This document shows, piece after piece, positions 1 through 7,797 of a stretch of 64,000 bases of DNA. The translations under genes were made by a program, and so were the position numbers. A model generated the notes under the pieces. The model searched no databases, was not told the DNA's origin, and worked only from the letters and a program-made list of their open reading frames with translations. Position 1 is the first letter of the stretch; the number at the start of each line of letters is the position of its first letter. Origin of the DNA: Rhodoferax bucti (lineage in GTDB: Bacteria > Pseudomonadota > Gammaproteobacteria > Burkholderiales > Burkholderiaceae_C); the NCBI RefSeq assembly GCF_005876985.1, contig NZ_VAHD01000001.1, positions 992,001-1,056,000 on the forward strand. The letters are read 5' to 3'.

Positions 1-634
1 TGACATCGGCCATATCGGCGTGGTGTGCGCGGGCCTGAAGGGGCGCGGGCACCACCCGCACCCAGCCTTCCGGGTCTTGCTCCAGGGGCACGCCTTCGGC
101 ATCTTTGGCCTGCCCGCCGGGTGCAAAGTGGTGCACCACATCCAGCAAATGGCGCGCGCGGATGACCCGGGAGTCCGGCACCAGCGCGGCTTCCTCGGCA
201 TTGCCCGGCGGCAGCACCAGTTGGGGGCGCGTGGGGCTGCGGCGCAAGGCCAGCGCCATGGCCAAGGCGCCGCGCACGGCCCGCAGCTCGCCGGACAGGG
301 ACAACTCGCCTGCAAACTCAAAGCCGGCCAGCGCTGCCGCGTCGATTTGGCCGCTGGCAGCCAGAATGCCCAGGGCAATCGGCAAATCCAGCCGCCCCGA
401 GTCTTTGGGCAGGTCAGCCGGCGCCAAATTCACCGTAATGCGTTTGTTATTGGGGAACTCCAGCCCGCTGTTCTGGATGGCGCAGCGCACCCGTTCGCGG
501 GCTTCTTTGACTTCGACATCGGCTAAACCCACCAGCGTGAAACTGGGCAGCCCGTTGGCAAGGTGGACTTCCACGGTGACCTGCACCGCTTCCAGCCCCA
601 ATAAGGCGCGGCTTTGCACCAAAGACAAGCTCAT
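1..634 (-). CDS. comM: ComM/YifB-family AAA+ ATPase, N-terminal part (runs off the window)
   Basis: Reading leftward from the ATG at 632-634 gives about 211 residues, beginning MSLSLVQSRALLGLEAVQV, and the frame is open to the window edge. The stretch with NGLPSFTLVGLADVEVKEAR and NNKRITVNLAPADLPKDSGR is the N-terminal (Lon-like fold) domain of the YifB/ComM Mg-chelatase-like family. The AAA+ core would lie outside the window. ComM is a hexameric branch-migration helicase that extends incoming single strands during natural transformation. A strong ribosome site (GGGAGGA) lies 7 bases before the ATG. The gene diverges from glnK, and a LexA-type box lies about 72 bases upstream. Partial only because the window ends; no internal lesion seen. 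Confidence 0.85.
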   Translation of the reverse strand, partial: MSLSLVQSRALLGLEAVQVTVEVHLANGLPSFTLVGLADVEVKEARERVRCAIQNSGLEFPNNKRITVNLAPADLPKDSGRLDLPIALGILAASGQIDAAALAGFEFAGELSLSGELRAVRGALAMALALRRSPTRPQLVLPPGNAEEAALVPDSRVIRARHLLDVVHHFAPGGQAKDAEGVPLEQDPEGWVRVVPAPLQARAHHADMADV

Positions 635-687
635 ATTTCCGTTCCTCCCAAAAAGGTGCGCAACGACACGGTGCATGGCGCCTGTTT

Positions 688-702
688 GCACCACAAGCGT
701 GC
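688..702 (+). promoter_or_regulatory. Candidate NtrC enhancer site
   Basis: GCAC-N7-GTGC fits the NtrC half-site arrangement (GCAC and GTGC separated by seven bases). It lies about 95 bases upstream of the sigma-54 promoter of glnK, a usual enhancer distance. Only one clear site was found, so this is moderate evidence. Confidence 0.5.
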
Positions 703-705
703 GTA

Positions 706-721
706 CTGTTGTTTTGTACAG
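706..721. promoter_or_regulatory. Candidate LexA box in the comM-glnK divergent region
   Basis: CTGT-N8-ACAG (CTGTTGTTTTGTACAG) matches the E. coli-type LexA operator, and the flanking TA..TT also fits. It lies about 72 bases upstream of the comM start, so SOS control of comM is the simplest reading. The right half, TTTTGTACAGT, is repeated exactly in the box before radA. Confidence 0.55.
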
Positions 722-783
722 TTATCTTATCGCAAGTCCTTAAATCGTGCGGGGAAATCTGCGCTGCGTGGCAGCGCGAGAAC

Positions 784-802
784 TTGGCACGGCTTCTGCT
801 TT
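784..802 (+). promoter_or_regulatory. Sigma-54 (RpoN) promoter of glnK-amtB
   Basis: TTGGCACGGCTTCTGCTTT has GG and GC separated by exactly ten bases and the TGGCAC -24 element, the RpoN signature. The predicted start near 811 leaves a leader of about 70 bases before glnK. Nitrogen-limitation control via NtrC is typical of glnK-amtB operons. Confidence 0.75.
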
Positions 803-874
803 ACGTCATTCAGCTCCCGAAACCTGGTGCATTGCGTCGCCGGGGCCGGACTCTGTCATCAACTATCAAGCTGA

Positions 875-1222
<348 letters not shown>

Positions 1223-1240
1223 AAGAAAGAGAGCCCGACC

Positions 1241-2749
1241 ATGAAAAAACTTCTCGCCACCATTGCCTTGGGCATGAGTCTGCTGACCGCAGGCACCTTC
1301 GCCCTGGCCCAAACGGCTGCGCCGGCTGCAGATGCCCCCGCGGCAACCGCCTCCGCACCGGAAGCTGCTGCGCCTGCCGCAGCCCCCGCTGCCGCTCCAG
1401 CGGCTGCAGAAGCCGCTCCCGCAGCAGCCCCTGCGCCCGTACCTAACAAGGGCGACACCGCCTGGATGACCATCTCCACCGCCCTGGTGTTGTTCATGAC
1501 CCTGCCCGGCCTGGCCCTGTTCTACGGCGGCTTGGTGCGTAGCAAAAACATGCTGTCCGTGCTGATGCAAGTGTTCGTGGTCACCGCACTCATTTATGTG
1601 CTGTGGGCCGTGTACGGATACACCTTGGCATTCGGTGGCGATGGCGCGTTCTTCGGCACCTTTGACAAGCTGTTCCTCAAGGGCATTACCCCTGACTCGG
1701 TGGCTGCCACCTTCAGCAAGGGCGTCGTGATTCCTGAGCTCACCTTCGTGGCCTTCCAGGCGACGTTTGCGGCCATCACTTGCGCGCTGATCGTCGGTGC
1801 CTTTGCGGAACGTATCAAGTTCTCCGCTGTGTTGGCTTTCTGCGTGATCTGGTTCACCTTCAGCTACCTGCCCATGGCACACATGGTCTGGTACTGGGCC
1901 GGCCCTGATGCGATCACGGACGCTGCTTCTCTGGAAAAAGTGGTGGCTGCTGCCGGTTACCTGTGGGCCAAGGGCGCACTGGACTTCGCAGGTGGCACCG
2001 TGGTGCACATCAACGCAGCGGTTGCCGGCCTGGTCGGTGCCTATGTGGTGGGCAAGCGTATCGGTTACGGCAAGGAACCCATGGCGCCTCACAGCCTGAC
2101 ATTGACCATGGTGGGCGCTGCCATGCTGTGGTTCGGCTGGTTCGGCTTCAACGCCGGCTCCAACCTCGAAGCCAACGGCTTGACTGCTCTGGCCTTCATC
2201 AACACCTTGTTGGCCACTGCGGCTGCTACCTTGGCCTGGATTACCGGTGAAGCCCTGTCCCGCGGCAAGGCTTCCATGTTGGGCGCTGCATCCGGTGCAG
2301 TGGCTGGCCTGGTGGCCATCACGCCTGCTTGCGGTTTCGTGGGCCCCATGGGATCGATTGCGATCGGCCTGATCGGCGGCTTTGCCTGCCTGTGGGGTGT
2401 GAACGGTCTGAAGCGCCTGCTGGGTGCGGATGACTCCCTGGACGTGTTTGGTGTGCACGGCGTGGGCGGTATCGTCGGTGCTTTGTTGACCGGCGTGTTT
2501 GCGGCTCCTTCCTTGGGTGGTACCGGCGTGTACGACTATGTGGCCAATGCTGTGGGCGCTGAGTACTCCATCGGCGGCCAGGTGTGGATCCAGTTGCAAG
2601 GCGTGCTGGTGACGGTGGTGTGGTCTGCGGTCGTGGCCTACATTGCCTTCAAATTGGTGGACTTGGTGATCGGTCTGCGTGTCTCTGAAGAAGAAGAGCG
2701 CGAAGGCCTGGACATCTCCAGCCACGGCGAAACCGCTTACAACCGCTAA
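1241..2749 (+). CDS. amtB: Ammonium transporter AmtB
   Basis: This 502-residue Amt/Rh-family channel moves ammonium across the inner membrane and is gated by GlnK. A cleavable signal peptide (about residues 1-24, ending TFALAQ) is followed by an Ala/Pro-rich spacer of about 45 residues. The eleven-helix channel domain then begins near GDTAWMTISTALVLFMTLPG. Family landmarks include DFAGGTVVHINAAVAGL and the twin-His regions ending in VFGVHGVGGIVGALLTG. The C-terminal tail (EEEEREGLDISSHGE) is the GlnK-interacting region. It is the second gene of the operon. The long low-complexity spacer is unusual against E. coli AmtB but is seen in some betaproteobacteria. Confidence 0.95.
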   Translation: MKKLLATIALGMSLLTAGTFALAQTAAPAADAPAATASAPEAAAPAAAPAAAPAAAEAAPAAAPAPVPNKGDTAWMTISTALVLFMTLPGLALFYGGLVRSKNMLSVLMQVFVVTALIYVLWAVYGYTLAFGGDGAFFGTFDKLFLKGITPDSVAATFSKGVVIPELTFVAFQATFAAITCALIVGAFAERIKFSAVLAFCVIWFTFSYLPMAHMVWYWAGPDAITDAASLEKVVAAAGYLWAKGALDFAGGTVVHINAAVAGLVGAYVVGKRIGYGKEPMAPHSLTLTMVGAAMLWFGWFGFNAGSNLEANGLTALAFINTLLATAAATLAWITGEALSRGKASMLGAASGAVAGLVAITPACGFVGPMGSIAIGLIGGFACLWGVNGLKRLLGADDSLDVFGVHGVGGIVGALLTGVFAAPSLGGTGVYDYVANAVGAEYSIGGQVWIQLQGVLVTVVWSAVVAYIAFKLVDLVIGLRVSEEEEREGLDISSHGETAYNR

Positions 2750-2805
2750 GTTCTGAACGCAGCGCTCCGCGCTGCAGTTTCCAACGAGTTTCTTCTTGAG
2801 ACTTG

Positions 2806-2838
2806 AGCCCGGTCCCCGCAAGGTGGCCGGGCTTTTTT
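2806..2838 (+). terminator. Rho-independent terminator after amtB
   Basis: AGCCCGG pairs with CCGGGCT across a 14-base loop and is followed by six T. A smaller hairpin (GCAGCGC-TCC-GCGCTGC, from about 2759) precedes it. This closes glnK-amtB before the next gene. Confidence 0.85.
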
Positions 2839-2897
2839 ACGCACGGGCGGTGCACAATGCCACGCTGTTGTATTGCCCCTCTCAGAATGGATACCCT

Positions 2898-3776
2898 ATG
2901 AGTACGCCCCTGACCCTGCGCCACGGCCCCTTGCGCTGTGACATTTGCCCTGCATTGGGCGGTTCGATTGCCGGCATGTGGTTGCAAGACCTCCCGGTCA
3001 TGCGCTCCACACCGGGCACCGAGCTGCGTTCGGTGCGGGAGTCGGGCAGTTTTCCGCTGGTGCCGTTTTCCAACCGCATCGGCTATGGCACCTTGGCGTG
3101 GTCGGGCACGGACCACCCTTTGGTCAAAAATTTTGACCCCGAGCCCCATACCATCCACGGCATTGGCTGGGAGCGGCCCTGGGCGGTGCTGGAAAGCACC
3201 GACAGCTATGCCCTGCTGTCCTTGGAGCACAAGGCCGATGCGGCCTGGCCCTTTGACTTCGATTGCTCCCAAGTCTTCAAGCTGGAAGACGGGGCGCTCG
3301 ACATGAGCCTGAGCGTTACCAACCAAGGCCATACGCCTGCCCCCGTGGGTCTGGGTTGGCATCCGTATTTTGTGAAGCGCCCTGATGCGGAAGTGCAGTT
3401 CGCCGCCACCGGCCGCTGGGAAATGGCGGCTGACAAATTGCCCACCCACCGCGAACCCCATGCGGGCCTAGACCAAGCCACGGCTGCCTTGACCGTGGAC
3501 CACTGTTTTGACGGCTGGGGCGGGGTGCTCACGCTGCGCGATAGCTTGCTCCAGGTAACCGTCCGCTCGGCCTTGAGCCGGTTGGTGGTGTTCACCACGC
3601 CTCAGCGCGACAACATCGCGGTGGAGCCGGTGAGCCACGTCAACAATGCCTTGAATTTGATGGCCGCCACGGGAGCCAGCGCAGACAGCCTGGGGGTGGT
3701 GGTGTTGCAGCCGGGGGCGAGCTTTAGCTGCAGCATGCGGATCGAAGTCTGTGCCGCGCAGGAGGTGCAAGCATGA
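2898..3776 (+). CDS. Aldose 1-epimerase (mutarotase) family protein
   Basis: This 292-residue protein of the galactose-mutarotase fold interconverts the alpha and beta anomers of free aldoses. Landmarks are PFSNRIGYG (sugar-contact Asn/Arg), HTIHGIGWERPW (catalytic His) and GLGWHPYF. I chose the ATG at 2898. A longer reading back to 2796 would run through the amtB terminator. The stop overlaps the next ATG by four bases (ATGA), so it is translationally coupled to the SMP-30 lactonase. That pairing suggests a sugar oxidation route where ring form and lactone opening both matter. The exact sugar cannot be told. Confidence 0.88.
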   Translation: MSTPLTLRHGPLRCDICPALGGSIAGMWLQDLPVMRSTPGTELRSVRESGSFPLVPFSNRIGYGTLAWSGTDHPLVKNFDPEPHTIHGIGWERPWAVLESTDSYALLSLEHKADAAWPFDFDCSQVFKLEDGALDMSLSVTNQGHTPAPVGLGWHPYFVKRPDAEVQFAATGRWEMAADKLPTHREPHAGLDQATAALTVDHCFDGWGGVLTLRDSLLQVTVRSALSRLVVFTTPQRDNIAVEPVSHVNNALNLMAATGASADSLGVVVLQPGASFSCSMRIEVCAAQEVQA

Positions 3777-4684
3777 GCTGGCAGGCATTGAGCGATGACG
3801 TCTTCGAACTGGGCGAATCCCCGTTCTGGCACCCGGCGGAGCAGCAGCTCTATTGGGTTGACATCCCGGGCAAGGCCATTTTGCGCGCCAACATTTACAT
3901 GGGCACCGTGCAGCGCTGGGACATGCCCAGCGAGCCGGGTTGCATAGCGCCTGCGGCCCAAGGCGGCTTGGTGATTGCCCTGCGCGACGGTGTGTTCCGC
4001 GCCCACGCGTGGGGTGGAGCGCTGCAGCGCATTGCCACGCTGCCGTACGACACGGCGGTGATTCGCGCCAATGACGGTAAATGCGATGCGCTAGGCCGCT
4101 TCTGGGTGGGCACGATTGACGAGCCCAAGGCGGGCCGGGCGGCGGAGCTGTTCTCCATTGACTGCCGCCAGGGTAGTGCGGTGGTGCAGCGCCATGCCGG
4201 CGATGCCTTGACCGCCAACGGCCTGGCCTGGAGCCCGGACAACCGCACGGTGTATTGGTCCGATACGCCTAACCACCTCACCCACGCCTGGGACTTCGAT
4301 TTGGCAGCCAACACCTTGAGTGCCCATCGCGTGTGGCGCACCTATGACGCCAAACCGGCGGGCTGGACGTTCGAGCACACCGCCTACGCCGGCCGGCCGG
4401 ACGGGGCGGCCGTGGATGTGGAGGGCAACTACTACGCCGCCATGTTTGAAGGACGCCGCATCTGCAAGTTCGCGCCCGATGGCCGCCTGCTCGCCAGCTG
4501 GGAAACCCCGGCCCAGTGCCCCACCATGCCGTGCTTCGGGGGCGAGGACCTGAAAACCCTCTACATCACCACCGCCCGCCACGGGCGCAGTGCGGCCGAG
4601 CTGGCGCAGTTTCCCTTGTCCGGTGCGGTATTTTTCATGCGCGTGGAGGTGGCCGGTTTGCCGGTGAACAGCTTCGCCGGCTGA
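3773..4684 (+). CDS. SMP-30/gluconolactonase/LRE family sugar lactonase
   Basis: This 303-residue six-bladed beta-propeller is of the regucalcin/gluconolactonase type, which hydrolyses sugar lactones with a bound divalent metal. Visible landmarks are LGESPFWHPAEQQLYWVDI at the N-terminus (metal-binding Glu), NDGKCDALGRFWVGT, NGLAWSPDNRTVYWSDTP (metal-site Asn and Asp) and GGEDLKTLYITTAR. No signal peptide is seen, so it is probably cytoplasmic. It overlaps the epimerase stop by four bases. Arabinono-, galactono- or glucono-lactone could each be the substrate. Confidence 0.9.
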   Translation: MSWQALSDDVFELGESPFWHPAEQQLYWVDIPGKAILRANIYMGTVQRWDMPSEPGCIAPAAQGGLVIALRDGVFRAHAWGGALQRIATLPYDTAVIRANDGKCDALGRFWVGTIDEPKAGRAAELFSIDCRQGSAVVQRHAGDALTANGLAWSPDNRTVYWSDTPNHLTHAWDFDLAANTLSAHRVWRTYDAKPAGWTFEHTAYAGRPDGAAVDVEGNYYAAMFEGRRICKFAPDGRLLASWETPAQCPTMPCFGGEDLKTLYITTARHGRSAAELAQFPLSGAVFFMRVEVAGLPVNSFAG

Positions 4685-4785
4685 GCCCCGGCGGGGCGGA
4701 TGGAGGCGCCAAGGTCAAAAAACCGGCGCCTGCGGTTTCAAAAAATTCACGCTCAAGGCAGGGGGGGCCGCTTAACATTGCCGCC

Positions 4786-5940
4786 ATGTCTTCACCGCCC
4801 GACGCCCTCCTGCCCCTGCTGGACCAGATCCGCACCGCTGCCGCCCAGCGCACACCGCTCCACATCCGGGGCGGTGGCAGCAAAGACTTTTATGGCTCTA
4901 TACAGCCCGCTGCGCTGCTGGACACCCGCAGCCTGACGGGCATCATCGACTACGCCCCCAGCGAGCTGGTGGTCACAGTGGCGGCCGGTACCCCTTTGCA
5001 CGAGCTGGACGCCTTGTTAGCCGCCCAAGGGCAGTGCCTGCCTTTTGAGCCACCGCACTTCGGCTGGTCGGGGAGTGACCGCATGGCGACCGTGGGCGGC
5101 ATGGTGGCAAGCGGCTTGGCCGGCCCGGCGCGCGCCACGGCAGGCAGCGTGCGTGACTATGTGCTGGGCTTGAAGCTGGTCAACGGCAAGGGGGAGTACC
5201 TCACGTTTGGTGGCCAGGTCATGAAAAACGTGGCGGGCTACGACGTGTCGCGCCTCATGGCCGGCGCCATGGGTACGCTGGGCTTGATCACCGAGGTGTC
5301 GCTCAAAGTGCTGCCGGTGCCACCGGCGGAGGCAACGCTGGTGTTCCCGCTGGCCCAAGCGGCGGCGCTGGAGCAGTTGCATTGCTGGGGCGGGCAGCCC
5401 TTGCCGCTCAATGCGAGTTGCTGGGTGCATGACCCATCGGCAGGCGGTACCGGGCAGGATTTGCTCTTTGTGCGCCTGCGCGGTGCCGTGGCGGCGGTAG
5501 AGGCCGCGTGCCAACGCATGCTGGCCGACGTGCCCGGTGAGCGCATGGACACCGCCCAGGCGGCTGCCGATTGGGCCTTGTGCCGCGACCAGAAACTCCC
5601 GTTCTTTACCGACGGTGCCCGCACCGGGCAGGTGCTGTGGCGCCTGTCGGTGGCCCAGACAGCGCCTGCGCTGGACCTGCCCTGGGCACAGCTTGTGGAG
5701 TGGCAGGGCGGTTTGCGCTGGCTGTGGGCCCCGCTGGATGCCGGTGCGCAGCTGCAGGCAGCCGCCAAAGCCGCAGGTGGAAATGCTACTGTTTTTGTAG
5801 CTGCTGGCGCAGACCTATCAGGCGCTAGAGGCCAAAATCATTCCTCATCGGCAGGGCAGGGCGCCTTGCTCCAGCGCCTGAAGGCCGCGTTTGACCCGGC
5901 GGGCATTTTCAACCCCGGCCGTCTGTACTCCGACTTCTGA
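4786..5940 (+). CDS. glcE: Glycolate oxidase FAD-binding subunit GlcE
   Basis: This 384-residue FAD-binding (PCMH-type) subunit belongs to membrane-linked glycolate oxidase GlcDEF, which oxidises glycolate to glyoxylate. Landmarks are LHIRGGGSKDFYG, ELVVTVAAGTPLHELDALL and FGGQVMKNVAGYDVSRLMAGAMG split across the FAD site, with the C-terminal PAGIFNPGRLY typical of the family. I chose the ATG at 4786 (MSSPPDALLPLLDQI). glcF follows two bases after the stop. glcD is not next to it. Near the C-terminus, residues around NATVFVAAGADLSGARGQ are encoded by a copy of the dispersed repeat, an apparent in-frame insertion in a poorly conserved loop. Confidence 0.92.
   Translation: MSSPPDALLPLLDQIRTAAAQRTPLHIRGGGSKDFYGSIQPAALLDTRSLTGIIDYAPSELVVTVAAGTPLHELDALLAAQGQCLPFEPPHFGWSGSDRMATVGGMVASGLAGPARATAGSVRDYVLGLKLVNGKGEYLTFGGQVMKNVAGYDVSRLMAGAMGTLGLITEVSLKVLPVPPAEATLVFPLAQAAALEQLHCWGGQPLPLNASCWVHDPSAGGTGQDLLFVRLRGAVAAVEAACQRMLADVPGERMDTAQAAADWALCRDQKLPFFTDGARTGQVLWRLSVAQTAPALDLPWAQLVEWQGGLRWLWAPLDAGAQLQAAAKAAGGNATVFVAAGADLSGARGQNHSSSAGQGALLQRLKAAFDPAGIFNPGRLYSDF
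5784..5837 (+). repeat. Dispersed repeat copy 1, inside glcE
   Basis: GCTACTGTTTTTGTAGCTGC, then TGGCGCAGACCTATCAGG and CGCTAGAGGCCAAAAT, follow the family consensus (GTAGCTGCTTGCGCA, spacer, GCGCTAGAGGCCA). The frame stays open, so the repeat is translated within GlcE. Confidence 0.8.
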
Positions 5941-5942
5941 CC

Positions 5943-7178
5943 ATGCAAACCCACCTCGCCCCCGAATACCAGAACACCGCCGACGGCCAAGCCGCAGAAG
6001 CCATCCTGCGCAAATGCGTGCACTGCGGCTTTTGCACTGCCACCTGCCCCACCTACCAGTTGCTGGGTGACGAGCTCGACGGCCCGCGAGGCCGCATCTA
6101 CCTGATGAAGCAGGTGCTCGAAGGGCAGGAGCCCACCCGCGCCACCCAGCTGCACCTGGACCGCTGCCTGACCTGCCGCAACTGCGAAAGCACCTGCCCC
6201 AGCGGTGTGGACTACGGCCATCTGGTGGACATCGGCCGCAAGCTGGTGGATGCCAAGGTGCCGCGCCCCGCGGGCGAGAAGGCGCTGCGCTGGGCGCTGA
6301 AAGAAGGCTTGCCTTCGCCCCTGTTTGCGCCGGCCATGAAGCTGGGTCAATTGGTGCGCCCCTTGCTGCCCCAGGCCCTCAAAAACAAGGTGCCGGTGCC
6401 GCACGAGGCGGGCGCCTGGCCCACCCGCACCCATGCGCGCAAAGCGTTGATGTTGGCAGGCTGTGTGCAGCCCGCCATGTCGCCCAATATCAACAACGCC
6501 ACCGCCCGCGTGCTGGACGCTGCGGGCATTCAAGCCGTGGTGGCGCCTGCCGCCGGTTGCTGTGGCGCGGTGAAATTCCATTTGAACGACCAGGACGGCG
6601 GCAAGGCCCACATGCGCGCCAACATCGACGCCTGGTGGCCCTATGTGGAGCAAGGCGTGGACACCCTGGTGATGAATGCCTCGGGGTGCGGCGCCACTGT
6701 GAAGGACTATGGCCACATCCTGCGCGATGACCCGGCCTATGCGGACAAGGCCGCCACCATCAGCGCGCTGACCAAAGACCTGAGTGAGTTGTTGCCGGAG
6801 CTGGTGCCGGCGTTGAAAGCCTGGGTGCGTGTGGATGCCGCCACCCCGGCACTGGTGTTCCACCCGCCCTGCACTTTGCAGCACGGCCAGAAACTCAAAG
6901 GCGGGGTCGAGGCCCATATGAGCGCGCTGGGTTTTGCGGTGCGCGTGGCGGCTAACGAGTCCCACCTGTGCTGCGGTTCGGCAGGCACGTATTCGGTGCT
7001 GAACCCGGAAATTTCCTACCAGCTGCGGGACCGCAAGCTGGGCCACCTGGCGCCCGCCGGAAATGAAGTCATTATCAGCGCCAACATCGGCTGCATCAGC
7101 CACCTGCAAAGTGGCACAGAAACCGCAGTGCGGCACTGGGTCGAGGTGCTGGACGCGGCTTTGACTGCAGGCGGCTAA
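5943..7178 (+). CDS. glcF: Glycolate oxidase iron-sulfur subunit GlcF
   Basis: This 411-residue subunit carries two [4Fe-4S] clusters that pass electrons from GlcDE toward the quinone pool. The ferredoxin-type motifs CVHCGFCTATCPTY (about residue 22) and CLTCRNCESTCPSG (about residue 76) are intact. Two cysteine-rich CCG domains follow, with landmarks MLAGCVQPAMSPNIN, APAAGCCGAVKFHLN, FHPPCTLQH and HLCCGSAGTYS. It lies two bases after glcE and forms an operon with it. The gene is complete and normal in length. Confidence 0.95.
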   Translation: MQTHLAPEYQNTADGQAAEAILRKCVHCGFCTATCPTYQLLGDELDGPRGRIYLMKQVLEGQEPTRATQLHLDRCLTCRNCESTCPSGVDYGHLVDIGRKLVDAKVPRPAGEKALRWALKEGLPSPLFAPAMKLGQLVRPLLPQALKNKVPVPHEAGAWPTRTHARKALMLAGCVQPAMSPNINNATARVLDAAGIQAVVAPAAGCCGAVKFHLNDQDGGKAHMRANIDAWWPYVEQGVDTLVMNASGCGATVKDYGHILRDDPAYADKAATISALTKDLSELLPELVPALKAWVRVDAATPALVFHPPCTLQHGQKLKGGVEAHMSALGFAVRVAANESHLCCGSAGTYSVLNPEISYQLRDRKLGHLAPAGNEVIISANIGCISHLQSGTETAVRHWVEVLDAALTAGG

Positions 7179-7208
7179 GCCGCGCAGGGCGCCTGCCGCC
7201 GGGGGCGC

Positions 7209-7691
7209 TCAGGCCAGCGCCGCCTCAATATCCTTCGCCAGGCTGGCCGGTGTGTCGGTAGGTGCATAGCGCTTGAGCACCTGACCGTCCTTGCCGATCA
7301 AAAACTTGGTGAAGTTCCACTTGATGGCCTTGAGGCCCAGTAGCCCGGGGGCTTCCTTCACCAGCCACTGATAGAGCGGATGGGCTTCGCTGCCGTTCAC
7401 ATCGATCTTGGCCATCATCGGGAAGCTCACGCCGTAGTTCAGTTGGCAGAACTCCGATATTTCGTCGTTGCTACCCTTGTCTTGGCTGCCAAATTGGTTG
7501 CAGGGGAACCCGAGCACCACGAGGCCCCGCGTGCCATACGTCTTGTGCAACGCCTCCAGGCCGGCAAACTGGGGCGTGAACCCGCAGGCGCTGGCGGTGT
7601 TGACGATCAGCAGGGCCTGGCCCTCGAAGGTGCGCAGGGGCACCGGCTTGCCTTGGATGGACAGGGCCTCGAAATCGTAAATGCTGCTCAT
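7209..7691 (-). CDS. Glutathione peroxidase family (thiol peroxidase)
   Basis: This 160-residue protein of the thioredoxin fold reduces hydroperoxides. The catalytic tetrad is visible: Cys in NTASACGFTPQF, Gln in GFPCNQFGSQ, and Trp and Asn in KWNFTKFLI. The second Cys (FPCNQF) suggests the thioredoxin-dependent bacterial subtype rather than a selenoprotein. The start MSSIYDFEALS at 7691 matches the family length. A longer reading upstream to 7808 adds a tail that overlaps the divergent diguanylate cyclase and was not used. Confidence 0.92.
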   Translation of the reverse strand: MSSIYDFEALSIQGKPVPLRTFEGQALLIVNTASACGFTPQFAGLEALHKTYGTRGLVVLGFPCNQFGSQDKGSNDEISEFCQLNYGVSFPMMAKIDVNGSEAHPLYQWLVKEAPGLLGLKAIKWNFTKFLIGKDGQVLKRYAPTDTPASLAKDIEAALA

Positions 7692-7797
7692 GGCGTTCCT
7701 CGGAGTGGTGAAGTCCTGCACACCATACCAGCCGCCTAAAAAACTTGTGCTCGCATGGCAATGCTGGGAAGATTTGTGGGGGAGAAGGAGACACAGA

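Noticed and set aside
5838..7136. 432-codon open frame opposite glcF
   Set aside because: It mirrors GlcF codons in a GC-rich gene. GlcF has both ferredoxin motifs intact, so the antisense frame is a by-product.
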